A stretch of 47,499 nt of DNA from the NCBI RefSeq assembly GCF_008905045.1, contig NZ_VWMY01000045.1, positions 51,832 through 99,330 on the forward strand, read 5' to 3'. The stretch is from Streptomyces albicerus. GTDB lineage: Bacteria; Actinomycetota; Actinomycetes; Streptomycetales; Streptomycetaceae. The position numbers and the translations under genes are program-made. The notes beneath the pieces were generated by a model, which worked only from the letters and a program-made list of their open reading frames with translations, was not told the DNA's origin and made no database searches. This document shows, piece by piece, positions 16,121 to 25,105 of the stretch. Numbering within the stretch: the first letter of the stretch is position 1; the number at the start of each line of letters is the position of its first letter.

Positions 16121-16678
16121 GTGACGTCGTCCTCCGAGTTCCACACCTATCCCGCTCCCGCGCGGTTGTCGGACGCCGAGCGCGACAGGGCGCTGAAGGC
16201 GTTGCGGGAGGGCGTCGCCCAGGGAAGGCTCTCGCACGACACGTTCGTCCTGCGGATGGAGCTCGCGTTCGCCGCCCGTACCACGGACGAGCTCGCCGCC
16301 CTCACTGCCGACCTGCGCACCGAGAGCCGCTGGTCGCGACTGCTGTTCGGCACCGTCGAGGCGGTCTCCGGCTTCACCGTGCGGCTGCGCAGGGCATGGC
16401 AGGCCGAGCGGCTTCCCAAGCTGCTGCTGCCCCGGCCGGACAGTCCCTATCCGCTGCGCATCGGCCGCGACCCGGCCAGCGGCTTGAGGCTCAGCCACGA
16501 GACGGTGTCCCGTGTGCACGCCGAACTCACCCGCCAGGGCGGCCTGTGGGTGCTGCGCGACCTCGGCTCGACCAACGGCACGTCCGTGAACGGCCGGCGT
16601 GTGATCGGCGCCGCCGTGGTCCAGGTCGGCGACCAGGTCAGCTTCGGCCGGATGGCGTTCAGGCTCGCGGCGGACTAG
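16121..16678 (+). CDS. DUF1707-FHA domain protein
   Basis: The 185-residue protein has an N-terminal DUF1707 domain (about 10-60: SDAERDRALKALREGVAQGR, DELAALTADL) and a C-terminal FHA domain (about 100-180: RIGRDP, SHETVSRVHAEL, LRDLGSTNGTSVNGRRV, GDQVSFG). FHA domains bind phosphothreonine peptides, so it is probably a target or adaptor in Ser/Thr kinase signalling. I chose the GTG at 16121 (MTSSSEFHTYP) because DUF1707-FHA proteins begin this way; the frame is open upstream but without family sequence. It is divergent from treZ. Confidence 0.88.
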   Translation: MTSSSEFHTYPAPARLSDAERDRALKALREGVAQGRLSHDTFVLRMELAFAARTTDELAALTADLRTESRWSRLLFGTVEAVSGFTVRLRRAWQAERLPKLLLPRPDSPYPLRIGRDPASGLRLSHETVSRVHAELTRQGGLWVLRDLGSTNGTSVNGRRVIGAAVVQVGDQVSFGRMAFRLAAD

Positions 16679-16894
16679 GCCGACGGCCGGCGGACCAGGC
16701 CCACGGTGCCGCCGCGAACCAGGGCCGAACTCGCCCACTCGCAGACGGAACCAGCGCCTCCGCAACGTGCTCCCTCGTCCCGTGAACGTCCTGTCCGCGC
16801 AGTGGTGTTGACGTGCCTCCGAAGCCGTGACTGACTGTGCGTACACCATGCACACCAAGTGAACCCACGGGCCACTCGCAGCGGAGGTAAGACC

Positions 16895-18265
16895 CTGCCG
16901 CCACTCCTCCGCTACCCGTCCGTCGACGAGCTGGGCGTCCGGGCGGCCGCGCTCGTCGAACGCCGCCCGCGGGACGCCCGGCTGCGCCAAGTGGGCACGT
17001 CACGGGCCGGACTTCCGCTGTTGCTGCTGTCCGTCGGACACGGCAGCCGCCAGGCCCTCGTCGTCGCGGGCCCCCATGCCAACGAGCCGGTGGGCGGCGC
17101 CACCGCCCTGCGCCTCGCCGAACGGGTCCTCGCCGACACCCGGTTGTGCGACGGCGCCGACGTGACCTGGAACCTGCTGCTGTGCCTCGACCCCGACGGC
17201 GCCCGCCGCAACGAGGGCTGGCTGTCGGGCCCGTACACCCTCGGCCACTACTTCCGGAACTTCTTCCGCCCCGGCTTCCTCGAACAGCCCGAGTGGCTGC
17301 CCGACGGCGCGGAGAGGGCCGCCCTGCCGGAGACCCGCGCCCTGCTCGCCCTCCAGGACGAACTGCGGCCCTTCTTCCAGTGCTCCCTGCACGGCGTCGA
17401 CGTGGGCGGCGGCTTCGTCGAGCTGACCCGCGACCTGCCCGGTCTCGCGCCGCGCCTCGCGCACATCGCGGGGCGCCTGGCCATCCCGCTCGAGCTGGGG
17501 CCGTACGACACGCTGTACTGGCCCGCCCTGGGGCCCGCCGTCTACCGGATCCCGCCCCCGCGGCGCGGCGACCTGGCCGCGGCCATCACGGAGGCGGCGG
17601 TCGAGTCCACCTGGTTCCACCCGCACCCGTACGGCACGGTGACCGCGATCGTCGAGGCGCCCATGTGGGGCGTGGCGGCCGTGGAGGACAGTTCGGTGCC
17701 CGTGGACGCCGACGGGGCGCTCCGGGCGGTCAGCCGCACGCTGCGGCGCGACACGGCCCTTCTGGAGGGGCTGCTGGCCCGCATCCGCCCCGGCCTGAAC
17801 GGGGTCCCGGACGCCGACCGTCTCCTCGCGCCCGTCGACGACTATTTACTGGTCTGCCCCGGCCTCGCCGACTCCTGGGACCCCGACACGGAGCCGGACC
17901 CGGACGCCGACGGCGGCGCACGCCCGCTGCCGCCGCTCAGCACTGCCCGGCTGACCGCGCTGCGCATCTCCGCGCGGCGGATAGCGCTGCGCACGGCGGG
18001 ACTGCTGCACCAGCTCGTGACCGGAGCCGGGCGCGACGACCCGACCGGTGCGACGGCGGACCTCGACCGGCTCATCGACGCGTGGTGCGCGGACTATCAC
18101 GACGGTCACGAGGCACGCTGGATCCCGGTCGCGCGGCAGGTCGAGTACCAGGCACGGGTGGTGCTCGCCGCGTTCGACCTGGCGCGACGGCAGGCGCCCT
18201 TACCGCGCCCCGGCGCGCGACCCCTCGGCCCGTCTCCGATGAGGGCCGAAGTGCCGTTCGAGTGA
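16895..18265 (+). CDS. M14-type zinc carboxypeptidase-like protein, probable CTG start, two TTA codons
   Basis: This cytoplasmic M14 (succinylglutamate desuccinylase/carboxypeptidase-like) protein has zinc ligands H and E in GPHANEPVGG, the third ligand in CSLHGVDVGGG and the probable catalytic Glu in AIVEAPMWG. A strong GGAGGT (16883-16888) lies 6 nt before CTG 16895. That start gives MPPLLRYPSVDEL, matching the paralogue at 18854-20104 (MSLLPELRYPSVTEL). The conventional GTG at 16859 has no ribosome-binding site and adds 12 residues. TTA codons at 17846-17848 and 18200-18202 suggest bldA dependence, hence expression in differentiating cultures. A TTGACG at about 16808 may be the -35. Confidence 0.82.
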   Translation: MPPLLRYPSVDELGVRAAALVERRPRDARLRQVGTSRAGLPLLLLSVGHGSRQALVVAGPHANEPVGGATALRLAERVLADTRLCDGADVTWNLLLCLDPDGARRNEGWLSGPYTLGHYFRNFFRPGFLEQPEWLPDGAERAALPETRALLALQDELRPFFQCSLHGVDVGGGFVELTRDLPGLAPRLAHIAGRLAIPLELGPYDTLYWPALGPAVYRIPPPRRGDLAAAITEAAVESTWFHPHPYGTVTAIVEAPMWGVAAVEDSSVPVDADGALRAVSRTLRRDTALLEGLLARIRPGLNGVPDADRLLAPVDDYLLVCPGLADSWDPDTEPDPDADGGARPLPPLSTARLTALRISARRIALRTAGLLHQLVTGAGRDDPTGATADLDRLIDAWCADYHDGHEARWIPVARQVEYQARVVLAAFDLARRQAPLPRPGARPLGPSPMRAEVPFE

Positions 18266-18307
18266 GTCGGGGTGAGCCTCGGTGCCTCTTGTGCCGATGC
18301 ACAGGCC

Positions 18308-18718
18308 ATGACGAACACCCAGAAAGCGACGACGGCGGTACGGGCCTGGATGCTGGCCGCCTGCGCTCTCCTCGTGGCGGGGGCGGCCCCGGCCCGGGCG
18401 ACGGCGGCCCAGGATTCGGTCCCGGGCAACTGGCTCTACGTGACGGTCAGCCGCGGCGACACGCGCGGCGCACTGCTGCTCTGCGACCCGCCCCAGGGGC
18501 ACCCGCGCGCGGTACGCGCCTGCGAGGAGCTGCAGGCCGCCGACGGGGACATCGGCCGGATCCCGGACAAGGACGCCTACTGCGCCATGCTCTACGCGCC
18601 GGTGACCGCCTCCGCGCGCGGCGAGTGGGGCGGCCGCCGGGTCACGTACACGGAGACGTTCGCCAACTCCTGTGTGATGGCGGCGAAGACGGGCGCGGTG
18701 TTCGCGCTGTCGGACTGA
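18308..18718 (+). CDS. Secreted SSI-family (subtilisin inhibitor-like) protease inhibitor
   Basis: The 136-residue precursor has a signal peptide (about 1-32, WMLAACALLVAGAAPARATA) and an SSI-like domain of about 100 residues with four cysteines, as in SSI: LLLCDPPQGHP, RACEELQAADGD, YCAMLYAPV and TFANSCVM. The reactive loop of SSI lies just after the third cysteine; here CAMLY gives Met at P1 and Leu at P1', suiting chymotrypsin- or subtilisin-like targets. The ATG at 18308 gives the cleanest signal peptide; a GTG at 18272 would lengthen it by 12. It sits between two convergent M14 peptidase genes, but those are metallo-enzymes without signal peptides and are unlikely targets. Confidence 0.85.
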   Translation: MTNTQKATTAVRAWMLAACALLVAGAAPARATAAQDSVPGNWLYVTVSRGDTRGALLLCDPPQGHPRAVRACEELQAADGDIGRIPDKDAYCAMLYAPVTASARGEWGGRRVTYTETFANSCVMAAKTGAVFALSD

Positions 18719-18741
18719 GCTGTCCGGGATGAACTGTTCCG

Positions 18742-18797
18742 ACTGGGCCGTCCGGACTGGGCCGTCCGGACTGAGCCGTCCGGAGTGAGCTGTCAGA
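18742..18797. repeat. 14-bp tandem repeat after the SSI-like gene
   Basis: Three near-identical units ACTGGGCCGTCCGG (18742, 18756, 18770) and a degenerate fourth lie between the convergent SSI-like and M14 genes. Confidence 0.8.
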
Positions 18798-18853
18798 CAC
18801 GCGCGTGCCGTAAGAAGTGGCCTCCGCAGAAACGGCCTCCACGCGCGCGTGCC

Positions 18854-20104
18854 TCACGCCGCCCGGTCCCGCGCGTGCCGCGCCGCCGCGACCACCGTCC
18901 GGCTCTGGTGTTCGACCTGGTGCTCTAAGGGCACCCAGCGCGCGGAGAAGCGCTCGGCGAAGGCCTCGCTCCAGGACACGACCAGGCCCTCCAGTCGGGG
19001 CGCGGCGCGGTCGTCGGCCTCCTGGAGGACCCGCAGGAGCATCGCCGCGGCCCGCAACGGGAGCCGCCGGCCGAACGCGTCCACGCTGCCGACGTACGCC
19101 ATCGTGGTGTCCGCGGGCGGCGTCCGGACCCAGTCCCCGGCCAGCCCCGGCACCAGCTCCAGCGCCCACTTGGCGGCGCGCAGCAGCGGCCCGTCGGGCC
19201 CGGGAAGGCGTGGCAGCGCTTCGGCGAGGACGTTCTCGACCTGGGTCGCGTCCTGGCGGAGACGGTGTGCCAGGCGTCGCATCGCCGTCGTCGGGGCGGG
19301 ATGCGGAGCCGGGTCGTCCACCAGGTCGCTCGCCCACATCGGCACCTCGACGACCGCGGTCAGACCGCCGTACCGGTGGGCGTGATACCAGGTGCTGTGC
19401 CGGGCGTCGTCCGGCATGCTCGGGTACGCCAGTTCCGAGTCCGGGTGAGGCATCACATGCACACCGGGCCCCGAGGCGGGCCAGCCGGCGGCGTCCGATG
19501 CGCCCGTCTCGACCGGGATGTTCAGCTCCGCCGCAGACTTCGCGAACGGTTCGGCGAGGCCCGGGATGTCCTTCGTCAACTGGACCCAGCTGCCGCCCAG
19601 ATCCGTGCCGTGGAGGGTCACCTGGAGGTACGGGCGGAGTTCGTCGATGACCCGGGTGAGAGCGCGCGTCTCTGGCGGCAGCCGGTCGGGCGGCAGCACG
19701 GACGGCGACCACTCGGGCTGCTCCGGGCCCGCCGGGCGGAAGAAGCCGAGGTGGTAGTCGAGGAGGGTGCGCGGCGCGGGCGTCACATGGAGGCTGGCGC
19801 CGTCCGGGTCCGCGCAGAGCAGGAAGTGCCAGGAGGTGTCGGCCCGCAACTCCCCCTCGCGCAGTACCCGTTCGGCCAGCGACAGGACAGTGCAGCCGCC
19901 CGTGGGCTCGTTGGCGTGGGCGCCCGCGACGACCAGCACCGAGCGCTCGGCGTGGCCCACGGAGAGCAGCTGCAGGGGACGGCCAGTGCGCGAGGCGCCG
20001 ACCTGTCTGAGCGAGCACAGTCCCGGCCGGTGGGCAGCCAACGCCCGGGCCGAGGAGACGAGTTCGGTCACACTGGGGTAGCGCAGCTCCGGCAGGAGAC
20101 TCAC
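18854..20104 (-). CDS. M14-type zinc carboxypeptidase-like protein (paralogue)
   Basis: This 416-residue protein is a clear paralogue of the product of 16895-18265, in inverted orientation. Shared blocks are LRYPSV, LRQVGASRTGRPLQLLSVGH, VVAGAHANEPTGG (zinc ligands H and E), LLCADPDGA, FFRPAGPEQPEWSP, TLHGTDLGGSW (third ligand) and AVVEVPMWASD (catalytic Glu region). There is no signal peptide, so it is cytoplasmic. I chose the GTG at 20102-20104 because the homology starts there; the frame upstream is open but unrelated. A TTGACA at about 20161-20166 on the minus strand may be the promoter -35. Unlike its paralogue it has no TTA codon that I found. Confidence 0.83.
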   Translation of the reverse strand: MSLLPELRYPSVTELVSSARALAAHRPGLCSLRQVGASRTGRPLQLLSVGHAERSVLVVAGAHANEPTGGCTVLSLAERVLREGELRADTSWHFLLCADPDGASLHVTPAPRTLLDYHLGFFRPAGPEQPEWSPSVLPPDRLPPETRALTRVIDELRPYLQVTLHGTDLGGSWVQLTKDIPGLAEPFAKSAAELNIPVETGASDAAGWPASGPGVHVMPHPDSELAYPSMPDDARHSTWYHAHRYGGLTAVVEVPMWASDLVDDPAPHPAPTTAMRRLAHRLRQDATQVENVLAEALPRLPGPDGPLLRAAKWALELVPGLAGDWVRTPPADTTMAYVGSVDAFGRRLPLRAAAMLLRVLQEADDRAAPRLEGLVVSWSEAFAERFSARWVPLEHQVEHQSRTVVAAARHARDRAA

Positions 20105-20286
20105 CCCCGACTTGGTCCGCCCGGCGTCGCAATCCGCAGTACTCCACGGGCTGGGTGAACTGTCAAGCACGTGGAGGGGCGCCTCCAGGGAACGCCCAGC
20201 AGCGTTTACCGGTAGCCGGGGGACAATTCGCTCCCTGACGGCTGATGTGACCCGCGTCCGCCCGCGGATGGAACGGACGCCACGGA

Positions 20287-22689
20287 TCAGTCGCTCTCCC
20301 GGGAGCCGTCTCCCACCCGCTCCAGCAGCACCACCGGCAACCGACCGAAAAGCGCCTCCACGCGCGTGTGCCCCGTGAACTCCCGTCCCGGAGTGAGCAG
20401 ATCGGCCCACCGCCCCTCGGGCAGCGGCAGCACCGTGTTGCGCCAGCCGCCCGCCTCCTCCAGACGCAGCGACAGCCGCGTGACAGCCGTGACCACCTCT
20501 CCGGAGCGCTCGAACGCCACACAGTGCGCGGCGCCCGGACCCTCCGCGAGCAGTGGGGCGTACGTCGCCGCCTCGCCGAAGACGGCGGGCCGCCGCCCGC
20601 GCAGCCGCAGCGCGGCCACGGTGAGCGCGGCCTTCTCGGCGGACAGGCCGCCCGAGTCCTCCGGCGGGAAGCTCACGGGCCGCCGGTTGTCCGGGTCCAC
20701 CAGGGCCCGGTACTCGGCCTCCGTGCCCTGATACAGGTCCGGCACGCCCGGCATCGTCAGATGGACCAGGGCGGCCCCCAGAACGTTCGCCCGGACATAC
20801 GGCTCCAGGGAGCTCCTGAACTCGGCCACGCGCTGCCCGGGCGCCCCGCACGGCCCCGCCTTCAGGAACGCCGCCACAGCGGCCTCGTACGCCGGATCCT
20901 GCTCGGTCCAGGAGGTGCCGAGACCCGCCTCCCGGACATGCTTCAGCAACGCGTCCTGGAGCCGTTCCCCGGCCGCGGGGCCGAGTCCGACCGCGGTCTG
21001 CCACGCGGCCCAGGCCACCTGCGGATCCGGCGCGCCCACCCCTTCGACCGCCGTCCGCCCGGTCACCTCGGCCAGCAGGTCGGCCCAGCGCGACGGGACC
21101 TGCGTGAGCACGGAGATCGCGGCCCGTACGTCGGCGCTGCGCTTCGTGTCGTGCGTGGACAGCACGGTGCCGGTGGCGGGCCAGTCACGCTGCACGCGCG
21201 CGCAGTACGCGTGGAAGACCTCCGGGGACACGCCCGGCGCCCCCGGCTCGCCGCCCACCTCGGTGGCCGACAGCAGCGGAACGTACCGGTAGAACGCCGT
21301 GTCCTCCATGGACTTGGCCCGCAGCGCCGAAGCGGTCTGCGCGAACCGGGCCCGGAACGCCTCGTACTCGGGCCCGTCGCCGACCCGGCCCAGCACCAGG
21401 TCCCGTACGAGATCCACCGCCTGGGCCTCCTCGGGCGCCTTGAAGGCCTGCCGGGCCTCGTCCGCGGCCTCCTCGGTGACGACCGACGCGGCGTCCCCGG
21501 AGGTGTACGGCCGGTACACCTCCAGGCGCACCAGCAGCTCCCGCAGCGCGGTGCGCAGGGCCCAGGGGGCGCGGTCGCGCAGCGCCGGGTCCGGCGACGT
21601 GCGGCACAGGCGGTCCGCCTCGCGCGTGAGGCGGTCGATCTCGGCCGCCAGCTCGTGATGGACGACCTTGTACGCGGCCCGCCGCACCGTCGCCTCCCAT
21701 ACGCCGCCACGGTCCGCCTGAGGGGCCGCGAAGCGCCGGTACTGGCCGAGGAGTTCCCCCGCGCCCGCCGGGTCCGTGAAGAGGCCGTCCACGTGCCGCA
21801 GCGCGTCGTAGCCGGTGGTGCCCGCGACCGGCCAGGCGGCGGGCAGCGGTTCGCCGTCCGCGAGGATCTTCTCGACCACCGTCCAGCGCCCGCCCGTCGC
21901 CTCGTGGAGACGCCGGAGGTACGCGTCCGGGTCGGCAAGGCCGTCCGGGTGGTCGATCCGCAGCCCGTCGACCACGCCCTCGTGCAGCAGCTCCAGGATC
22001 TTCCCGTGCGTGGCCCCGAACACCTCCGGGTCCTCGACGCGCACCCCGATGAGCTCCGAAATGCTGAAGAACCGGCGGTAGTTGAGCTCGGTGCGGGCCA
22101 GCCGCCACCACGCCAGGCGATACCACTGCGCGTCCAGCAGCTGAGGCAGCGGCAGCTTTTCGGTGCCCTCGCGCAGCGGGAACGCGTGGTCGTAGTAGCG
22201 CAGGACGTCGCCGTCGACCTCCAGGGCGCCCAGCTCCGCGCCGAGCGGCTGCCCGAGCACCGGCAGCAGCATCCGCCCGTCCTGGGCCGGCCAGTCGATG
22301 TCGAACCAGCGCGCGTACGGCGAGTCCGGGCCCTCGCGCAGCACCTCCCACAGGGGGCGGTTGTGGCGCGGGGACATGGCCATGTGGTTCGGCACGATGT
22401 CCACCACGAGCCCCAGACCGTGCTCCCGCGCGGTGCGCGACAGGGACCGCAGCCCCGCCTCGCCGCCCAGCTCGCCGCGCACGCGCGCGTGGTCCACCAC
22501 GTCATAGCCGTGCGCCGACCCGGGAACGGCCTCCAGGACCGGCGACAGATGCAGATGCGAGACCCCGAGCGAGGCCAGGTACGGCACGGCCGCCTCGGCC
22601 GCCCCGAACGGGAACTCCGGCTGCAGCTGAAGCCGGTACGTGGCGGTCGGCGCGGCAGGGCCCACCGGGTCGGGACGCTCAGGTGTCAT
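20287..22689 (-). CDS. treY: Malto-oligosyltrehalose synthase
   Basis: TreY (GH13) turns the reducing-end alpha-1,4 bond of maltodextrins into alpha-1,1, giving maltooligosyl-trehalose. The 800-residue protein shows TATYRLQLQPEFPF, YLASLGVSHLHLSPVLEAVP, GSAHGYDVVDH, VVDIVPNHMA, the nucleophile in VDGLRIDHPDGLADP, the acid/base in WTVVEKIL, and the late STHDTKRSADVRAAI and PGVPDLYQGTE blocks. The length is slightly over the common range of 700-800. It is downstream of treX on the same strand with a repeat/terminator-bearing gap of 197 bp, so it may have its own transcript. Confidence 0.95.
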   Translation of the reverse strand: MTPERPDPVGPAAPTATYRLQLQPEFPFGAAEAAVPYLASLGVSHLHLSPVLEAVPGSAHGYDVVDHARVRGELGGEAGLRSLSRTAREHGLGLVVDIVPNHMAMSPRHNRPLWEVLREGPDSPYARWFDIDWPAQDGRMLLPVLGQPLGAELGALEVDGDVLRYYDHAFPLREGTEKLPLPQLLDAQWYRLAWWRLARTELNYRRFFSISELIGVRVEDPEVFGATHGKILELLHEGVVDGLRIDHPDGLADPDAYLRRLHEATGGRWTVVEKILADGEPLPAAWPVAGTTGYDALRHVDGLFTDPAGAGELLGQYRRFAAPQADRGGVWEATVRRAAYKVVHHELAAEIDRLTREADRLCRTSPDPALRDRAPWALRTALRELLVRLEVYRPYTSGDAASVVTEEAADEARQAFKAPEEAQAVDLVRDLVLGRVGDGPEYEAFRARFAQTASALRAKSMEDTAFYRYVPLLSATEVGGEPGAPGVSPEVFHAYCARVQRDWPATGTVLSTHDTKRSADVRAAISVLTQVPSRWADLLAEVTGRTAVEGVGAPDPQVAWAAWQTAVGLGPAAGERLQDALLKHVREAGLGTSWTEQDPAYEAAVAAFLKAGPCGAPGQRVAEFRSSLEPYVRANVLGAALVHLTMPGVPDLYQGTEAEYRALVDPDNRRPVSFPPEDSGGLSAEKAALTVAALRLRGRRPAVFGEAATYAPLLAEGPGAAHCVAFERSGEVVTAVTRLSLRLEEAGGWRNTVLPLPEGRWADLLTPGREFTGHTRVEALFGRLPVVLLERVGDGSRESD

Positions 22690-22788
22690 GGGAACCTACG
22701 TACCCGCCCGGCGGCCTTTCGTGTCATCGACACGCCAGCGCTGCGCTTTGCTTGGCGGGACGGTCAGTGGCAGTACTGAGGCTGCGGG

Positions 22789-22862
22789 TCGGTGGGGGCT
22801 GGTCGCGCCCACGCGGCGGAGCCGCATATGTCACAGCCCCGCGCCCCTTGAGGGGCGCGGGG
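22789..22862. terminator. Hairpin-rich intergenic repeat/terminator between treX and treY
   Basis: The segment holds a GC-rich hairpin within GCGGCGGAGCCGC and a perfect 11-bp stem CCCCGCGCCCC / GGGGCGCGGGG with a TTGA loop (22837-22862). Its wording (GGGGGCTGGTCGCGC...) is, from memory, a widely repeated Streptomyces intergenic element. It can serve as a bidirectional terminator. Confidence 0.7.
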
Positions 22863-22886
22863 TATCGCCGGACCATGCCCATCAGT

Positions 22887-24995
22887 TCAGGCAGGTCGCT
22901 GAAGCACCATCATGCTTCGGTCCACGAGCGACAGCCGGTCGCCCGCCTTCACCTTCGGCGCCGTCGCGGGGTCCACCCCTTCCGACCGGGCCGTGTCGAC
23001 CACGACCTGCCACTGCCGCCCGTGATTGACCGGCACCACGAACTCGGTCGTCTTCGGCGAGGCGTTGAACATCAGCAGGAACGAGTCGTCGCTGATGCGC
23101 TCGCCGCGCGGACCCGGCTCGGAGATCGCGTTGCCGTTGAGGAACACGGACAGCGCGCGCGCCTGCGTGGAATTCCAGTCGCGCTGGGTCATCTCCTCAC
23201 CCGCGGGGGTGAACCAGGCGATGTCCGACAGCTCGTCGTGGGTGCCTTGTACGGGCCGGCCGTGGAAGAACCGCCGCCGCCGGAAGACAGGGTGCTCGCG
23301 GCGAAGCCGCACCATCGCGCGCGTGAACTCCAGCAGCTCACCGCCGTCCTCGGGCCACGGCACCCAGGCCAGCTCACTGTCCTGGCAGTACGCGTTGTTG
23401 TTGCCGCCCTGCGTGCGCGCGAACTCGTCGCCGTGGCTGAGCATGGGCACGCCCTGGGAGAGCAGCAGCGTCGCGGTGAAGTTCCGCATCTGACGCGCCC
23501 GCAGTTCAAGGACCTCCGGGTCGCCGGTCTCGCCCTCGGCCCCGCAGTTCCACGACCGGTTGTGGCTCTCGCCGTCGCGGTTGTCCTCGCCGTTCGCGTG
23601 GTTGTGCTTGTCGTTGTACGACACCAGGTCGTGCAGAGTGAACCCGTCGTGGCAGGTCACGAAGTTGATGGACGCCAGCGGGCGCCGCCCGTCGTCCTGG
23701 TAGAGGTCCGAGGACCCCGTCAGCCGGGACGCGAACTCCGCGAGCGTGCGCGGCTCGCCCCGCCACATGTCCCGTACGGTGTCGCGGTACTTGCCGTTCC
23801 ACTCGGTCCACAGCGGTGGGAAGTTGCCCACCTGGTAGCCGCCCTCGCCGACGTCCCAGGGCTCGGCGATCAGCTTCACCTGGGAGACCACCGGGTCCTG
23901 CTGCACCAGGTCGAAGAACGAGGACAGCCGGTCCACCTCGTGGAACTGCCGGGCCAGCGTCGCCGCGAGGTCGAAGCGGAATCCGTCGACGTGCATCTCG
24001 GTGACCCAGTAGCGCAGCGAGTCCATGATCAGCTGCAGCACGTGCGGGGAGCGCATGAGCAGCGAATTGCCCGTCCCCGTGGTGTCCATGTAGTAGCGCG
24101 GATCGTCCGTCAGCCGGTAGTACGAGGAGTTGTCGAGGCCCCTGAAGGACAGCGTCGGCCCCAGGTGGTTGCCCTCGGCCGTGTGGTTGTAGACCACGTC
24201 CAGGATGACCTCGATACCGGCCTCGTGCAGCGCCCGTACGGCCGACTTGAACTCCAGGACCTGCTGGCCGCGGTCGCCCCAGGAGGCGTACGCGTTGTGC
24301 GGGGCGAAGAAACCGATGGTGTTGTAGCCCCAGTAGTTGTTGAGGCCCATGTCGACCAGACGGTGGTCGTTCACGAACTGGTGAACGGGCATCAGCTCCA
24401 GTGCCGTGACGCCCAGTTCGGTCAGGTGTTCGATAATGGCGGGGTGGGCGAGTGCCGCGTATGTGCCGCGCAGCTCGTCGGGCAGCCCCGGGTGGCGCAT
24501 CGTCAGGCCCTTCACATGGGCCTCGTAGAGCAGCGTGTGGTGGTACTCGGTGCGCGGGCGCCGGTCGTCGCCCCAGTCGAAGTACGGGTTGACCACCACC
24601 GAGCTCATCGTGTGGGGCGCCGAGTCCAGGTCGTTGCGCTTGCCCGGCGACCCGAAGTGGTAGCCGTACACCTCCTCGCCCCACTCGATGCTTCCGCTTA
24701 TGGCACGCGCGTACGGGTCGAGCAGCAGCTTCGCGGAGTTGCAGCGGTGCCCGCGCTCCGGCGCGTACGGACCGTGCACACGGAAGCCGTACCGCTGGCC
24801 CGGCATGATGCCGGGCAGGTACGCGTGCCGCACGAACGCGTCGGTCTCGCGCAGCTCTATCGCCGTCTCCGAGCCGTCGTCGTGCAGCAAGCACAGCTCG
24901 ATTCGGTCCGCGGCCTCCGAGAAGACCGCGAAGTTCGTGCCGGCGCCGTCGTACGTGGCACCGAGTGGGTACGCCTGTCCAGGCCAGACCTGCAT
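22887..24995 (-). CDS. treX: Glycogen debranching enzyme
   Basis: TreX/GlgX (GH13, isoamylase-type) cleaves alpha-1,6 branches of glycogen to give the linear maltodextrins that TreY uses. The 702-residue protein starts MQVWPGQAYPLGATYDGAGTN (N-terminal beta-domain) and contains YEAHVKGLTMRHPG, VVYNHTAEGNHLGP, the nucleophile in HVDGFRFDLAATLA, the acid/base in LIAEPWDVGEGGYQVGNFP, and INFVTCHDGFTLHDLVSY. I chose the ATG at 24993-24995, with GGAAGAG at acceptable spacing; the frame extends 38 codons upstream without family sequence. With treY and treZ it completes the glycogen-to-trehalose route, important for osmoprotection and spores. Confidence 0.95.
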   Translation of the reverse strand: MQVWPGQAYPLGATYDGAGTNFAVFSEAADRIELCLLHDDGSETAIELRETDAFVRHAYLPGIMPGQRYGFRVHGPYAPERGHRCNSAKLLLDPYARAISGSIEWGEEVYGYHFGSPGKRNDLDSAPHTMSSVVVNPYFDWGDDRRPRTEYHHTLLYEAHVKGLTMRHPGLPDELRGTYAALAHPAIIEHLTELGVTALELMPVHQFVNDHRLVDMGLNNYWGYNTIGFFAPHNAYASWGDRGQQVLEFKSAVRALHEAGIEVILDVVYNHTAEGNHLGPTLSFRGLDNSSYYRLTDDPRYYMDTTGTGNSLLMRSPHVLQLIMDSLRYWVTEMHVDGFRFDLAATLARQFHEVDRLSSFFDLVQQDPVVSQVKLIAEPWDVGEGGYQVGNFPPLWTEWNGKYRDTVRDMWRGEPRTLAEFASRLTGSSDLYQDDGRRPLASINFVTCHDGFTLHDLVSYNDKHNHANGEDNRDGESHNRSWNCGAEGETGDPEVLELRARQMRNFTATLLLSQGVPMLSHGDEFARTQGGNNNAYCQDSELAWVPWPEDGGELLEFTRAMVRLRREHPVFRRRRFFHGRPVQGTHDELSDIAWFTPAGEEMTQRDWNSTQARALSVFLNGNAISEPGPRGERISDDSFLLMFNASPKTTEFVVPVNHGRQWQVVVDTARSEGVDPATAPKVKAGDRLSLVDRSMMVLQRPA

Positions 24996-25105
24996 GGATG
25001 CAACTCTTCCAGTTGTGCGACGCCGCAGGGGGCGACTCCCGCCCGAGTGTCCCCGAAAGTGATGGAACCACCTATGACTTACCTCCCTCTTACCGGTTGA
25101 CCCGT

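Noticed and set aside
20368..22779. 803-codon open frame opposite treY
   Set aside because: It has no domain pattern, and treY on the other strand has all its catalytic motifs.
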